Below are positions 23,269 through 31,261 of a DNA stretch of 31,261 bases, piece after piece. The notes below the pieces were generated by a model that made no database searches, had not been told where the DNA came from, and saw only the letters and a list, made by a program, of their open reading frames with translations. Each line of letters starts with the position of its first letter. The stretch's first letter is position 1. The position numbers and the translations under genes were made by a program. The stretch is taken from positions 1 through 31,261 of the forward strand of contig CAZOWW010000066.1 in assembly GCA_964583765.1 (NCBI GenBank), read 5' to 3'. The DNA is from CAZOWW01 sp964583765 (GTDB lineage: Bacteria > Actinomycetota > Actinomycetes > Actinomycetales > Kineosporiaceae).

Positions 23269-26200
23269 CAGCCTGTCCCTGTCACCTTGAACCAGTCCAG
23301 GAGCGGACCGGAACTACCTTCCGGCATTACATATATGTCGAGGGTTGAACCTGTCGGCACCATGCGTGAGACATTGTAAAGACATCCATTATTGGAAGAA
23401 CAGGGCATCCGGTTAATCCACAAGGTCGCCGACTTGAGTCCTTCCTTGCGCATGATCGCTGCCGCATGAGCCTCCACATGGGTGACGATGTTGCCATTCA
23501 TTCCTGGGCGAGGCTTCGGCAGGCTGAGAGCCGGGCCGCCATTTCGACCACTCTGGAGAGCAACCTGTGTCCCGTCCTCACGAACGAGAACACCACTGGT
23601 CCTCTGACCAGTATAGGCCACGAGGTCAGGTACAACCTCTTCAGCTCGCGCCGTGCTCGCGGCAGCACGATCGCTAAGGCCAATCAAGGCCTTCCACCCC
23701 CAAGAAAACCGCGAACCTGCCGCCGCACCCTCCACTTCACCCATCGGGGTGAATATCGTCTCAATATTTACGCCATCAAGAAGGAGCTGTGCGCTGTATG
23801 CAGCACAGTCAATGTAGGGGCCACAGTCATGTCCCGTGAGTTGCGATATCTCACGCCCCGCCCCGGCGAAAGTATCACCAAAGCCCATGGCTTTCGCCAT
23901 GCCCTCCGCGAGCCCGCGACCCATCTGCCCGCCATCGAAATCGACGTTTGTTGCGTTTGTGGTGCCGTCGGAAGTGATGTTGGTGGTCTCGCCAGCGTAG
24001 GCGGTGCGTTCGTTTCTTGCCGATGTGGCGTGGCCTCGGGCGGCTTCGATGCCGGGGTTTGTTTCGGCGGTGGAGTTGTCGGGGTACATGACGGCGCAGG
24101 ATGCGGCGGAGTGGCAGTTGAGGCCGGTGGCGTCGTCGGCGGTGGTGGGGTTGTTGTCGGCGTAGTCGTAGCCGTTGAAGGATTTGGGGTCACCGAGGTC
24201 GAAGAGGGGGTCGGTGGTGATGAATCGGCCGGTGGTGGGGTCGTAGTCGCGTGCGCCGAGGCGGGTGTAGCCGGTAGTGGAGTCGGGGATGCCGTTGACG
24301 AAGCCGCGGGTGGTGCCCCAGATCGGTTGGGTGCCGCGGGGGGTTCCGAAGGGTTGGGTGCGGCGGTTGGTGACGGTCTGGGGGTTGGAATCCACTGCGA
24401 CGTCGATGGTGCCGTGGGGCTCGGTGGCGGTCAGGGTCAAGGACGAGGCGGTGATGGTGGTGCCGTCCTTGGCGGTGGTGATGGTCTGGATGCCGCGGTT
24501 TTGTCCGCCGATGGTGAAGTAGCGGGTGCCGGTGCGGTTCCCGGTCGCGGTGTCGAGGCGGATCTCGCTGGTGGCGTCGGGGTACAAGGTCGCGCCGGTG
24601 GCGTCGTGGGTGAGCAGGCGGGTGCCGTAGGCGTCGTAGATGTAGCTGGTGGTGGCGGTGCCCTTGGTGACCTGGGCGAGGTGGTCCTGGGCGTCCCAGG
24701 TGAGTGTGGTGCCGGTGCCGGTGCTGGGGGTGGTGGTCTTGAGGTTCCCGGCGTTGTCGTAGGTGTACGCGGTGCTGGCGGTGGTGGCCCCGGTGGTGGT
24801 GGTGCCGGTCAGGGTGTGCACCGCCCCGGAGGTGGGGTAGGTGTAGGTGGTGGTGGAGGTCCCGGTGGTGGTGTGGTCGACCTGGGTGGCGCGCAGGCCG
24901 CTGGCAAGGTGGTAGGTCCAGTCCTGCCAGTAGGGGGCCGGGCCGCCCAGGATCGAAGTGCTGGGGGTGCTCGCGCAGGTGGAGGCGGTGTTGGGGGTCC
25001 AGGCGCGGGTGAGTTGTTGCAGGGCGTTGTAGGTGAAGCACTGGGTATCGGTGGGGGTTCCCGCGGCGGTGTCGGTGGGCTGGTCACTGACCTGAGTCAG
25101 GTTCCCCGCCGCGTCGTAGCTGTAGTTCTCCTTGCTGGCGTACCCGGTGTATCCGTAGCGCTGGATGGCTCGGGAGGTCAGGCGCCGGGTGCCCGCGTCG
25201 TAGCCGTAGCTGGTGATGAGATCTTTCTGGGCGTTGAACGCGGAGTCGATCTGGTTGATCTCCCCGAAGGGGGTGTAGGTGATCGAGGCTGCCTGGAATC
25301 CGACGGTGGTCGCCATTTGCCGGATCTGGCCTAATGCGTCGTAGTAGAAGACGTGCTTCTCCGCGCTGACGCCGGGCAGGTCCGGCTGCTGGTCGGTGAA
25401 CAGCAGCCCGTCGGGCCGGTAGGTGTAGGTGTGGGTGTAGGGCCCGCCGAGGACCCCTTCGGCCGTCGGGATGGTCAAGGTGGTGCCGGTGATGTGTCCC
25501 CAGGTGTCATAACCCGTGACCGTGCGGGTGTAGGCGTTGCTGCCGGAATAGGAGGTGGCGGTGGCCACCTTGCCCAGGCCCTTGGTGGCGGTGTCGTAGG
25601 TCCATGCGGCCACCACCGGCCCGGTCAGCGACCCGGTGTGGGCCTTGGTCGCCCGCCCGAGGGCGTCGTACTCATAGGCCAGGGTGCCTGTGGCGTCGGT
25701 GCTGGTCTGGACCTGCCCGGTGCTGGTGTACGTGGTCGAGGTCGCCCCGTGGTCGGGGTCTGTGCCGCTGGTCGAGCGGCCCATCAGGTCATAGCCCCGG
25801 GTCCAGGTGACCCCGGCCGGGTCGGTCAACGAGGTCAACAGCCCGTCGGGCCGGTAGGTGTAGGCGGTGTCCTGGTACGCCCCGCTCGTCCCGGAGCTGG
25901 TGGTGTACTGGCGCAGGGTGCTGGTGCGGCCCAAGGCATCGACGATGGTGGTCCTGGGGGTGCCTCCGGCCGGGGGGACCACCGTGGTGGATTCGCCGTC
26001 GTAGCTGGTGGTGGTCGTGTAGTAGGTCCACCCGTTGTCGTGCATGCCGGCGCGCAGGCTGGACTTGGTGAGGCGGCCGGCTCCGTCGTAGGTCAGGTCG
26101 GTGCGCGCGGTGAGGGAGTAGTCCACGATCGTGCCCGGATCGGTGGCACTGGGGGCGCCGGAGACCTGGGATGGACCGGCGGTGCTCACGAGCAGACCCC

Positions 26201-29200
26201 GCCCGTCGTAGCTGTTGACGCTGACGATGCGGTTCGCGGTGTCCAGGGTGCCGGGGTAGTCCTGGGTTTCCCAGGGGCGCAGCATCCCGTCGTAGTAGGT
26301 GTAGCTGGTGACATACGTGCCGCCGGTCAGCCAGCTCTTGGTGGTCACCACCGCCGGGGCGGTCGCCGAGACCGCATAGGAGTAGATGGTGTTCGCGCTG
26401 CCGCTGGTGGCCTGCCCGGGCATCCATACCCCGGTCAGGCGCCCCAGAGGGTCATAGCCCAGGGTGGTGACGTTCTGGTTCGCGTCGGTGATTGTCGCCG
26501 GTAGGCCACGCCAGGCATCCAGGGTCGTGGACGCGGTGTGGCTCAACGCATCGGTGACCGCGACCTTGGACACCGGCCCGGTGGTGCCCTGGGTGTAAGC
26601 CGTGTGGGTCTTGTTGTTCTGCGCGTCCCACACATCCACGGTCCGCCCGAACGAGTCGTAACCGTTCTTCGCGGCCAACTGGTAGGTGCCGGTGTTCGTG
26701 CCGGTGTCCCACCCGGACAGGGCCAGCGCCTGAGTGACGTCGCCCTTGGTCAGGGTCGCCGATTGGCCGCTGGCCCAACTGGTCGCCCCGTCGTAGATCG
26801 TGCGGGTAGCCGACAGGATGTCCGCGGGGCGTGAGGGCGTAGCCGCACACGTGCCCTTGTCCCTCTCGGTCGCGGTGACCACCCCGATGATCCAGATGGC
26901 GGCGGTGGTGGATGTGGCGGCCAAGCGCCGGGAGGTGCGGGTGTACCGGGTGCACGAGTCGTCCCCGGGCATGCCGGAGCGGTCATCGCCCAGGTTCTCC
27001 ACCGCGGCCGGCAGCCCGTCGGCGTCGAACGTGGTCGAGGCTGCGGTCTCCAGGTACGTGGTGCCATCGGCCCGGTAGGTGCGGGTGTTGGTCGCCGCGG
27101 TCCCGGACAGCATGGCCTTGCGGACCCCGTCGTTGGCGGTGGCCGCGCTCAGCCAGGGCGTGGTCAGGGTCTCGGACACCTTCGCCCCGGCAGTTCCCCC
27201 GATCTCGCCTGTGGTTGCGAGTGTGCCGGTCCACCCGTTGTAGGTCACCGCGTCACGGACCACGCCGGCGTCCAGGTCCTCATCCGCGATCGAGCCATTG
27301 CGCGAATCGGTGAAGGTCCCGGTCTTCTTCGTCGAGCAGGCGGTGTTCGCACAGTCGCCGTTCATGCCCTGCATGACCCACGCCTCGGACGCGGTCCACG
27401 GGCCGGTGACTCCACCGACGATGGTCCAGACCTTGGGGTACCCGCGCCACTGGCCCCAGGCCCGTAGCTTGACCGGGACGGTGTCGTCACGGTCGAAGTG
27501 CCAGGCCGGGTTGCCCTCGTACTCGTACGTGGTCACCACATCGGGCTGATGGGTGGCGTCGTCGCGTACATCGACCTGAGTGACCAGGTACTTGTGGAAC
27601 CAGTTCAACGTCGCCACCGTCGCGCCCGGTTTGAGGTAGCCGGCCTGGAAACACCGCATCGTGTTGTTCGTGACATCCGAAGGCAGCTGCGTGGACGTGC
27701 AGTCTTGGGACTTGGAGGCGTTGGCCCCCATCGAATAGCTCACCGAGATCGTCTCCCCCGACCCGGTGATGATCGAGGTCAGGCGGTACCGGTTCAACGC
27801 CGGGGCCCCGTCCCCGATCGCGTCCACCCGGTTCGGTGCCGGAGTGTCCTGATTGTTCAAGGTCACCGGCGGCGCGGCCAACGATCCCCCGCCCCCGTCG
27901 CCGATGTGGCTGATCCCCGACAACCACAAGATCTGACCGTTGGTGGTGTCCCCGGCGGGCAAGAACTTCTGCGTCAACCCGTAGGTGTCGACCGGGTTGT
28001 AGGAGGTCGTACCGGTCTTGAGGATCTGAGTGGTGATCCCGGTCAGACGCAGCCGGGAGAAGAACGCCGGAGACTGCACATTCACGCACCCGCCCGTGGC
28101 CGGGGCGCTGACCGTTCCCACGGTCGCGTCGCAGATCTGGTCGAACGGCACATCCGGCCACGACGAGGCCGTCGTCGAGGTCAACTGCGAAGGACACGTG
28201 GTCGTCCCCGTCGCAATGCACCGCTCGGCGGTCGTGAAAATCACCTTCGCCCCGGCCGGAGCGCTCGTCGCGTCCGCACGCAACCCGTAGTCGATCTCTT
28301 TCAGGACCCCGCCCTTGGTGTACGAGGCCACCGTGTGGTTCGCGTTCTGCCCGTACTTGTTCGTCTCGGGGGTGTAAACGTAGGTCATCACGTTGCCGTG
28401 TACGTCCTGGACCGAGTCCAGATTCCACCGCCAGACCATCGACTTGATCGACGTGGCGTAGGAGGCGTTGTAGTTCGGCTCACTGGGCTGGTTCGAGGCC
28501 ACCGGCACGCTCCAGGCACTGCCAGTGGCCGTGCTGCCCACCGCGCTGCCCTTACCGAACGTGTAGATCGTCCCGTTGGGGGCGGTCAGTGTCCAGTACT
28601 CCCCCGAACTGGCCCCCCACGTCCCCTCACGGGTGATCTTCGAGCCGTCATCGCCGTACAACTTCCACGTCCCGGTGCTGGAGTCCTTGACCAGCGGCCC
28701 GGACCGGCTCCCCATCGAGATCGTCGCGTTGTCCGACTTCCAGCACAGATCCCCGGTCGTCAGCCCCGTGTTGTTCGCATCCGCGGTCTTGTCGTCATTG
28801 CACGCCACATACGAGCGTTCGATGTACCCCGCGCCCAGATCGAACCCGTCCCCGATCCACGAGGGCTGGTTGTTCGTGGCCGCAACTTCCCCGTCCACCG
28901 ACCCCGAGTCGTACCCGATCCCCACGCTCGGGACCAGGCCCCCGGGCACCCCCGGCACGTTGATCGGGTAGTTCCAGGTGAACGACCCGGACTGGTTGCC
29001 CGCCGCCCACGTGGACGCCGGGGACAACGATGTCGCCGCATAGGAGCCCGCGTTCCCCGACACGCCGGACGTCAAGGCCACCACGGTGCCCGTGCCCGCC
29101 GCGGCCGAGACCACGCCCGAGCCGGTACCCGTGGCTGCCACCGGGATCACCGAGCCCAGCGCGTCCACCCGCGAGGCGGCCACCGGGGTGCTGGTCGAGG

Positions 29201-29921
29201 TCGCCGTCGTGGACGTCGCGGGGGTGGTGGCCGGTGTCAAGGTGGCCGAGACACTGGTGCCCTGGGTGTTGGTCGTGGGCAGATCCACCCGCCCGGTGCA
29301 GCCGGAGACCACCCCTGCGGTGTCCTGGTGGCAGCCGGTCAACTGGACCAGGCGGGCGCGGGCACCCCAGTCCCCGCCATAGGCCTGGGCCACACCGCGC
29401 ACGTCCACCGAGACCCGGGTCGGGGCCGAGGCACCACTGGTGGTGGCCACGGTGAACACCAGACCGTTCACGTGCAGGCCCTGGGCCTCGGCCCGAGGGC
29501 GCACCTGCACCCGCATCTGCCGCGAGGCGGCCTCGTGTCCGGTGGAGGCATTCACCAGGCGCACCGGCGTGCCGGACACGACGGTGCTCTGGGTCCCAGA
29601 GACTGCGGCCGTCCCCGTGGCGGCCTGGGGCCAGGAGACCCGCGGCGTCCCAGGCCCGCCCGCGGCCTGGGTGACCGCGCCGGCGGTTCCTTCCTTGAGA
29701 GGGGCCCACTTGCCCACGGGTTCCTTCGCCGGGGACAAGGGCTTCCACTTACCGATCGAGGCTTGCGCAGCGACCGGCGTGATCCCGGCCAGGGCCAACG
29801 CCGCACACACGCCCGCGGCAACCCCTGCACGGCCCCGCCGAGGCCCGCTGCGTCCCAGCAGCCCTGAGCGGTGCCCGTCGCGCGTCCCAGAACCGATCCA
29901 GGTACCCAGCAAGTGACCCAT
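23268..29921 (-). CDS. secreted RHS/YD-repeat polymorphic toxin with SCP1.201-like deaminase tip
   Basis: The 2,217-residue product has a long basic N region and a signal segment (AGVAAGVCAALALAGITPVAAQA). An SpvB/TcaC-like start follows (GSFTWNYPINVPGVPGGLVP, GIGYDSGSVDG), then many YD repeats, and the RHS core end (YDPTTGRFITTDPL, NGYDYADNNPT, about 1885-1930). The last 280 residues are the variable tip. Its final 130 carry the deaminase signature: AYTGQ, THVEAHAA (H2148, E2150), then PCSSNNGC (C2174, C2180) and MVPTGSTLDIY. This matches SCP1.201-like deaminases, the group of DddA. Predicted role: contact-dependent nucleic acid cytosine deamination in rival cells. The ATG at 29921 lies 5 bases after GGAG (ATG at 29924 also possible). 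Tip DNA is visibly AT-richer than the core. The next gene is the immunity gene. Confidence 0.9.
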   Translation of the reverse strand: MGHLLGTWIGSGTRDGHRSGLLGRSGPRRGRAGVAAGVCAALALAGITPVAAQASIGKWKPLSPAKEPVGKWAPLKEGTAGAVTQAAGGPGTPRVSWPQAATGTAAVSGTQSTVVSGTPVRLVNASTGHEAASRQMRVQVRPRAEAQGLHVNGLVFTVATTSGASAPTRVSVDVRGVAQAYGGDWGARARLVQLTGCHQDTAGVVSGCTGRVDLPTTNTQGTSVSATLTPATTPATSTTATSTSTPVAASRVDALGSVIPVAATGTGSGVVSAAAGTGTVVALTSGVSGNAGSYAATSLSPASTWAAGNQSGSFTWNYPINVPGVPGGLVPSVGIGYDSGSVDGEVAATNNQPSWIGDGFDLGAGYIERSYVACNDDKTADANNTGLTTGDLCWKSDNATISMGSRSGPLVKDSSTGTWKLYGDDGSKITREGTWGASSGEYWTLTAPNGTIYTFGKGSAVGSTATGSAWSVPVASNQPSEPNYNASYATSIKSMVWRWNLDSVQDVHGNVMTYVYTPETNKYGQNANHTVASYTKGGVLKEIDYGLRADATSAPAGAKVIFTTAERCIATGTTTCPSQLTSTTASSWPDVPFDQICDATVGTVSAPATGGCVNVQSPAFFSRLRLTGITTQILKTGTTSYNPVDTYGLTQKFLPAGDTTNGQILWLSGISHIGDGGGGSLAAPPVTLNNQDTPAPNRVDAIGDGAPALNRYRLTSIITGSGETISVSYSMGANASKSQDCTSTQLPSDVTNNTMRCFQAGYLKPGATVATLNWFHKYLVTQVDVRDDATHQPDVVTTYEYEGNPAWHFDRDDTVPVKLRAWGQWRGYPKVWTIVGGVTGPWTASEAWVMQGMNGDCANTACSTKKTGTFTDSRNGSIADEDLDAGVVRDAVTYNGWTGTLATTGEIGGTAGAKVSETLTTPWLSAATANDGVRKAMLSGTAATNTRTYRADGTTYLETAASTTFDADGLPAAVENLGDDRSGMPGDDSCTRYTRTSRRLAATSTTAAIWIIGVVTATERDKGTCAATPSRPADILSATRTIYDGATSWASGQSATLTKGDVTQALALSGWDTGTNTGTYQLAAKNGYDSFGRTVDVWDAQNNKTHTAYTQGTTGPVSKVAVTDALSHTASTTLDAWRGLPATITDANQNVTTLGYDPLGRLTGVWMPGQATSGSANTIYSYAVSATAPAVVTTKSWLTGGTYVTSYTYYDGMLRPWETQDYPGTLDTANRIVSVNSYDGRGLLVSTAGPSQVSGAPSATDPGTIVDYSLTARTDLTYDGAGRLTKSSLRAGMHDNGWTYYTTTTSYDGESTTVVPPAGGTPRTTIVDALGRTSTLRQYTTSSGTSGAYQDTAYTYRPDGLLTSLTDPAGVTWTRGYDLMGRSTSGTDPDHGATSTTYTSTGQVQTSTDATGTLAYEYDALGRATKAHTGSLTGPVVAAWTYDTATKGLGKVATATSYSGSNAYTRTVTGYDTWGHITGTTLTIPTAEGVLGGPYTHTYTYRPDGLLFTDQQPDLPGVSAEKHVFYYDALGQIRQMATTVGFQAASITYTPFGEINQIDSAFNAQKDLITSYGYDAGTRRLTSRAIQRYGYTGYASKENYSYDAAGNLTQVSDQPTDTAAGTPTDTQCFTYNALQQLTRAWTPNTASTCASTPSTSILGGPAPYWQDWTYHLASGLRATQVDHTTTGTSTTTYTYPTSGAVHTLTGTTTTGATTASTAYTYDNAGNLKTTTPSTGTGTTLTWDAQDHLAQVTKGTATTSYIYDAYGTRLLTHDATGATLYPDATSEIRLDTATGNRTGTRYFTIGGQNRGIQTITTAKDGTTITASSLTLTATEPHGTIDVAVDSNPQTVTNRRTQPFGTPRGTQPIWGTTRGFVNGIPDSTTGYTRLGARDYDPTTGRFITTDPLFDLGDPKSFNGYDYADNNPTTADDATGLNCHSAASCAVMYPDNSTAETNPGIEAARGHATSARNERTAYAGETTNITSDGTTNATNVDFDGGQMGRGLAEGMAKAMGFGDTFAGAGREISQLTGHDCGPYIDCAAYSAQLLLDGVNIETIFTPMGEVEGAAAGSRFSWGWKALIGLSDRAAASTARAEEVVPDLVAYTGQRTSGVLVREDGTQVALQSGRNGGPALSLPKPRPGMNGNIVTHVEAHAAAIMRKEGLKSATLWINRMPCSSNNGCLYNVSRMVPTGSTLDIYVMPEGSSGPLLDWFKVTGTG

Positions 29922-29987
29922 CATGTCTCCTCGTCGATCCCCGTGCCCCGCACGCCCGGCCCACCGGCCAGGCAAGAACACATGCTG

Positions 29988-30031
29988 TGAGGCTCGGCGC
30001 CACCCCCCCGGGGGGGCAACGCCGAGCCTCA
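29988..30031 (-). terminator. strong compound hairpin between LamG and RHS genes
   Basis: TGAGGCTCGGCG (29988-29999) pairs perfectly with CGCCGAGCCTCA (30020-30031). The loop holds a second self-complementary run of seven C and seven G. It lies 3 bp beyond the stop of the upstream LamG gene and 67 bp before the RHS start, so it should end or attenuate transcription into the RHS gene. Confidence 0.8.
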
Positions 30032-30033
30032 GA

Positions 30034-31215
30034 TCACTGACAGGCAGCCTTGCTGAGCACCACGCCAGCCCACGTGGACGCGGTACCCAAGGTCACATCC
30101 GAAATGACGCCTGGGTAGACCCGCACCTCGTCCACGTCCCCGACCCAGCCCTGAGTGGCCGGCAGAGCCAGCGAGGACCCGATCCGCACCGGCCCCTGCG
30201 TGCTGGTGTACAAGAACGACGTATCCGTCACCGGAGCCCACATGTGCGAGTCCCCGTCAAACCAGAGCCCGGCACCCGGCACCATCTGCACGTAGAGCGT
30301 CACGTCCTGCCCACTGCGGCCGAGCACCCCGACCAGGTGGTACCAGGTGCCCAACTCCACCACGTCATCCGTGTCCCACACCTGGCGCGTGGCCGCGGTC
30401 GTGACCTTGCGGGTCCCGGACCATTCGGCCAAGAACCGCAGCGTCCCGCTGCCGCCGGGGTCCGGGGCCACGCCCAGCGACATCGCAGTCCCAGTACCAG
30501 CGTCCACACTCACCGCCACCCGCCGTGTGCTCGTCCCCGCCGTCGAATCCAGGCGTACCCAGGCCATCACGGTCTGGTTCGCCCCATTCGGGGCCGGGAT
30601 GCTCCCCGAGGTCGCTGCCTGCGCCGATCCGTTGAAATGCACCCCCGCATCCCCTGGGTAGCTCGTGGACACATGCGCGCCCTGACCCACCGCGGTCCCC
30701 GAGGACGGCAACGTGAACGCCGTCGCGGTCGGACTCACCCCAGCAACCACGCACGCCGAATCCGCAGCCCTGGTGGTCCCACTGGTCTCATCCAGCCCCC
30801 ACCGGCCCGAGATCCCCGCCTCGCTCACAGTGATCGTGGTAAACGCCGCCGTCGAGGAGTGGTTCCCCGCCGAGTCGTAGTCCCACACCCGCAAATCGAT
30901 CGTCCCGAACATCCTGGGCGTGAACGTCAACACGGTCCCGACCGCGATCGGGTCCCCCGCGGGGGCCTCGCTGTTCAACGAGTACCTGTAGGTGACGGTA
31001 CCCGCCGAATGAGTCATCCCGAACGTCAACGGTGTCCCGATCGTCCCGGTCTTGGGCGCGGTCGTGAAGGTCGGCCATCCTTGCGAAGTGTCGATCGTGA
31101 ACCCGCACCACGGCGTCCACGCACTCCTGATATTGGCATCGGCAGAATCGATCGCGTCGGCCCGCCAGAAGTACGTCGTGTTGTTCGTGGACAGAGGAGG
31201 CGGGCTCGTAAGCAG
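30034..31215 (-). CDS. LamG-domain secreted protein, 3' part; frameshifted near 31216
   Basis: About 393 codons read in frame to the stop at 30034. An Ig-like segment (STNNTTYFWRADAIDSA, WTPWCGFTIDT, YRYSLN, IDLRVWDYDSAGN) is followed by a LamG/concanavalin-A-like domain (ISGRWGLDETSGTTRAAD, VHFNGSAQAATSG, TVMAWVRLDS, WYHLVGVLG, WVGDVDEVRVYPGVIS). Similar exported proteins are often encoded just before RHS genes in actinobacteria and may form part of the delivery surface. The frame is closed by TGA at 31216-31218 with no start codon after it. A second frame immediately upstream (PDASTDTPQIS) looks coding, so there is a frameshift by mutation or sequencing error. The gene also runs off the window. 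Confidence 0.75.
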   Translation of the reverse strand: MLTSPPPLSTNNTTYFWRADAIDSADANIRSAWTPWCGFTIDTSQGWPTFTTAPKTGTIGTPLTFGMTHSAGTVTYRYSLNSEAPAGDPIAVGTVLTFTPRMFGTIDLRVWDYDSAGNHSSTAAFTTITVSEAGISGRWGLDETSGTTRAADSACVVAGVSPTATAFTLPSSGTAVGQGAHVSTSYPGDAGVHFNGSAQAATSGSIPAPNGANQTVMAWVRLDSTAGTSTRRVAVSVDAGTGTAMSLGVAPDPGGSGTLRFLAEWSGTRKVTTAATRQVWDTDDVVELGTWYHLVGVLGRSGQDVTLYVQMVPGAGLWFDGDSHMWAPVTDTSFLYTSTQGPVRIGSSLALPATQGWVGDVDEVRVYPGVISDVTLGTASTWAGVVLSKAACQ

Positions 31216-31261
31216 TCACACCCCCTGCTGATCTGCGGCGTGTCGGTGCTTGCGTCCGGTT

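Noticed and set aside
23466..25334. Plus-strand Gly/Val-rich frame of 622 codons opposite the RHS gene
   Set aside because: The Gly/Val/Ala composition is the antisense image of Thr/Pro-rich YD repeats; no start signal.
27498..29867. 789-codon plus-strand frame opposite the RHS gene
   Set aside because: Arg/Pro/Gly/His-rich translation without domains, antisense to recognisable RHS sequence.
18161..29940. Scattered short matches to the tRNA-Arg 3' end as a second attachment site
   Set aside because: Matches such as GATCCCC or TCGATCCCC share fewer than ten bases with the tRNA end, which is not enough.

Overview
The window is very GC-rich, uses GTG and ATG starts preceded by GGAGG-type ribosome binding sites, and codes for actinobacterial families: a SigE-family sigma factor, an EspR-like regulator, a DUF5919-type regulator and an actinomycete-style tyrosine integrase. 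This points to a high-GC actinobacterium, possibly Micrococcales; the genus cannot be fixed from sequence alone. A run of 100 Ns at 13325-13424 marks a scaffold join inside an octamer tandem repeat.

Left part (1-13300). A sigma factor overlaps a gene for a membrane protein that is probably its anti-sigma partner. A small conserved protein follows, then a 1,688-residue superfamily 1 helicase-like protein with a C-terminal nuclease-like domain on the minus strand; its ATP-binding and helicase motifs are degenerate. Next come a secreted zinc metalloprotease with an intact HExxHxxGxxH site and three unrecognised minus-strand genes. Two of these three are paralogues sharing a C-terminal LPGxxLG. 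The long spacers here hold hairpin terminators, a Crp-like palindrome and a set of CCGGA/TCCGG palindromes.

Middle (13425-22228). A REC-PAS-GGDEF-EAL protein for cyclic-di-GMP turnover, cut off by the gap, overlaps a small Val/Pro-rich reading frame upstream. Then comes tRNA-Arg(CCT), which looks like the attachment site of an integrative element: integrase (minus) just beyond the tRNA, an excisionase-like gene, a secreted M15-like peptidase, an EspR-like regulator and a small unknown gene. A divergent DUF5919-type regulator / HD-domain pair with a helically phased operator-like repeat between them follows. No second attachment site was found by eye.

Right part (22229-31261). This is a polymorphic toxin locus on the minus strand. 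A LamG-domain secreted protein, apparently frameshifted near 31216, precedes a 2,217-residue secreted RHS/YD-repeat protein. Its AT-richer C-terminal tip carries the HxE and PC-x5-C signature of the SCP1.201-like deaminases, the group that contains the double-stranded DNA cytidine deaminase DddA. The next gene overlaps it by one base and fits an Imm1-type immunity protein. A decayed fragment of RHS core lies downstream of the immunity gene, the usual trace of past toxin-tip exchange. This locus is the most interesting system in the window.
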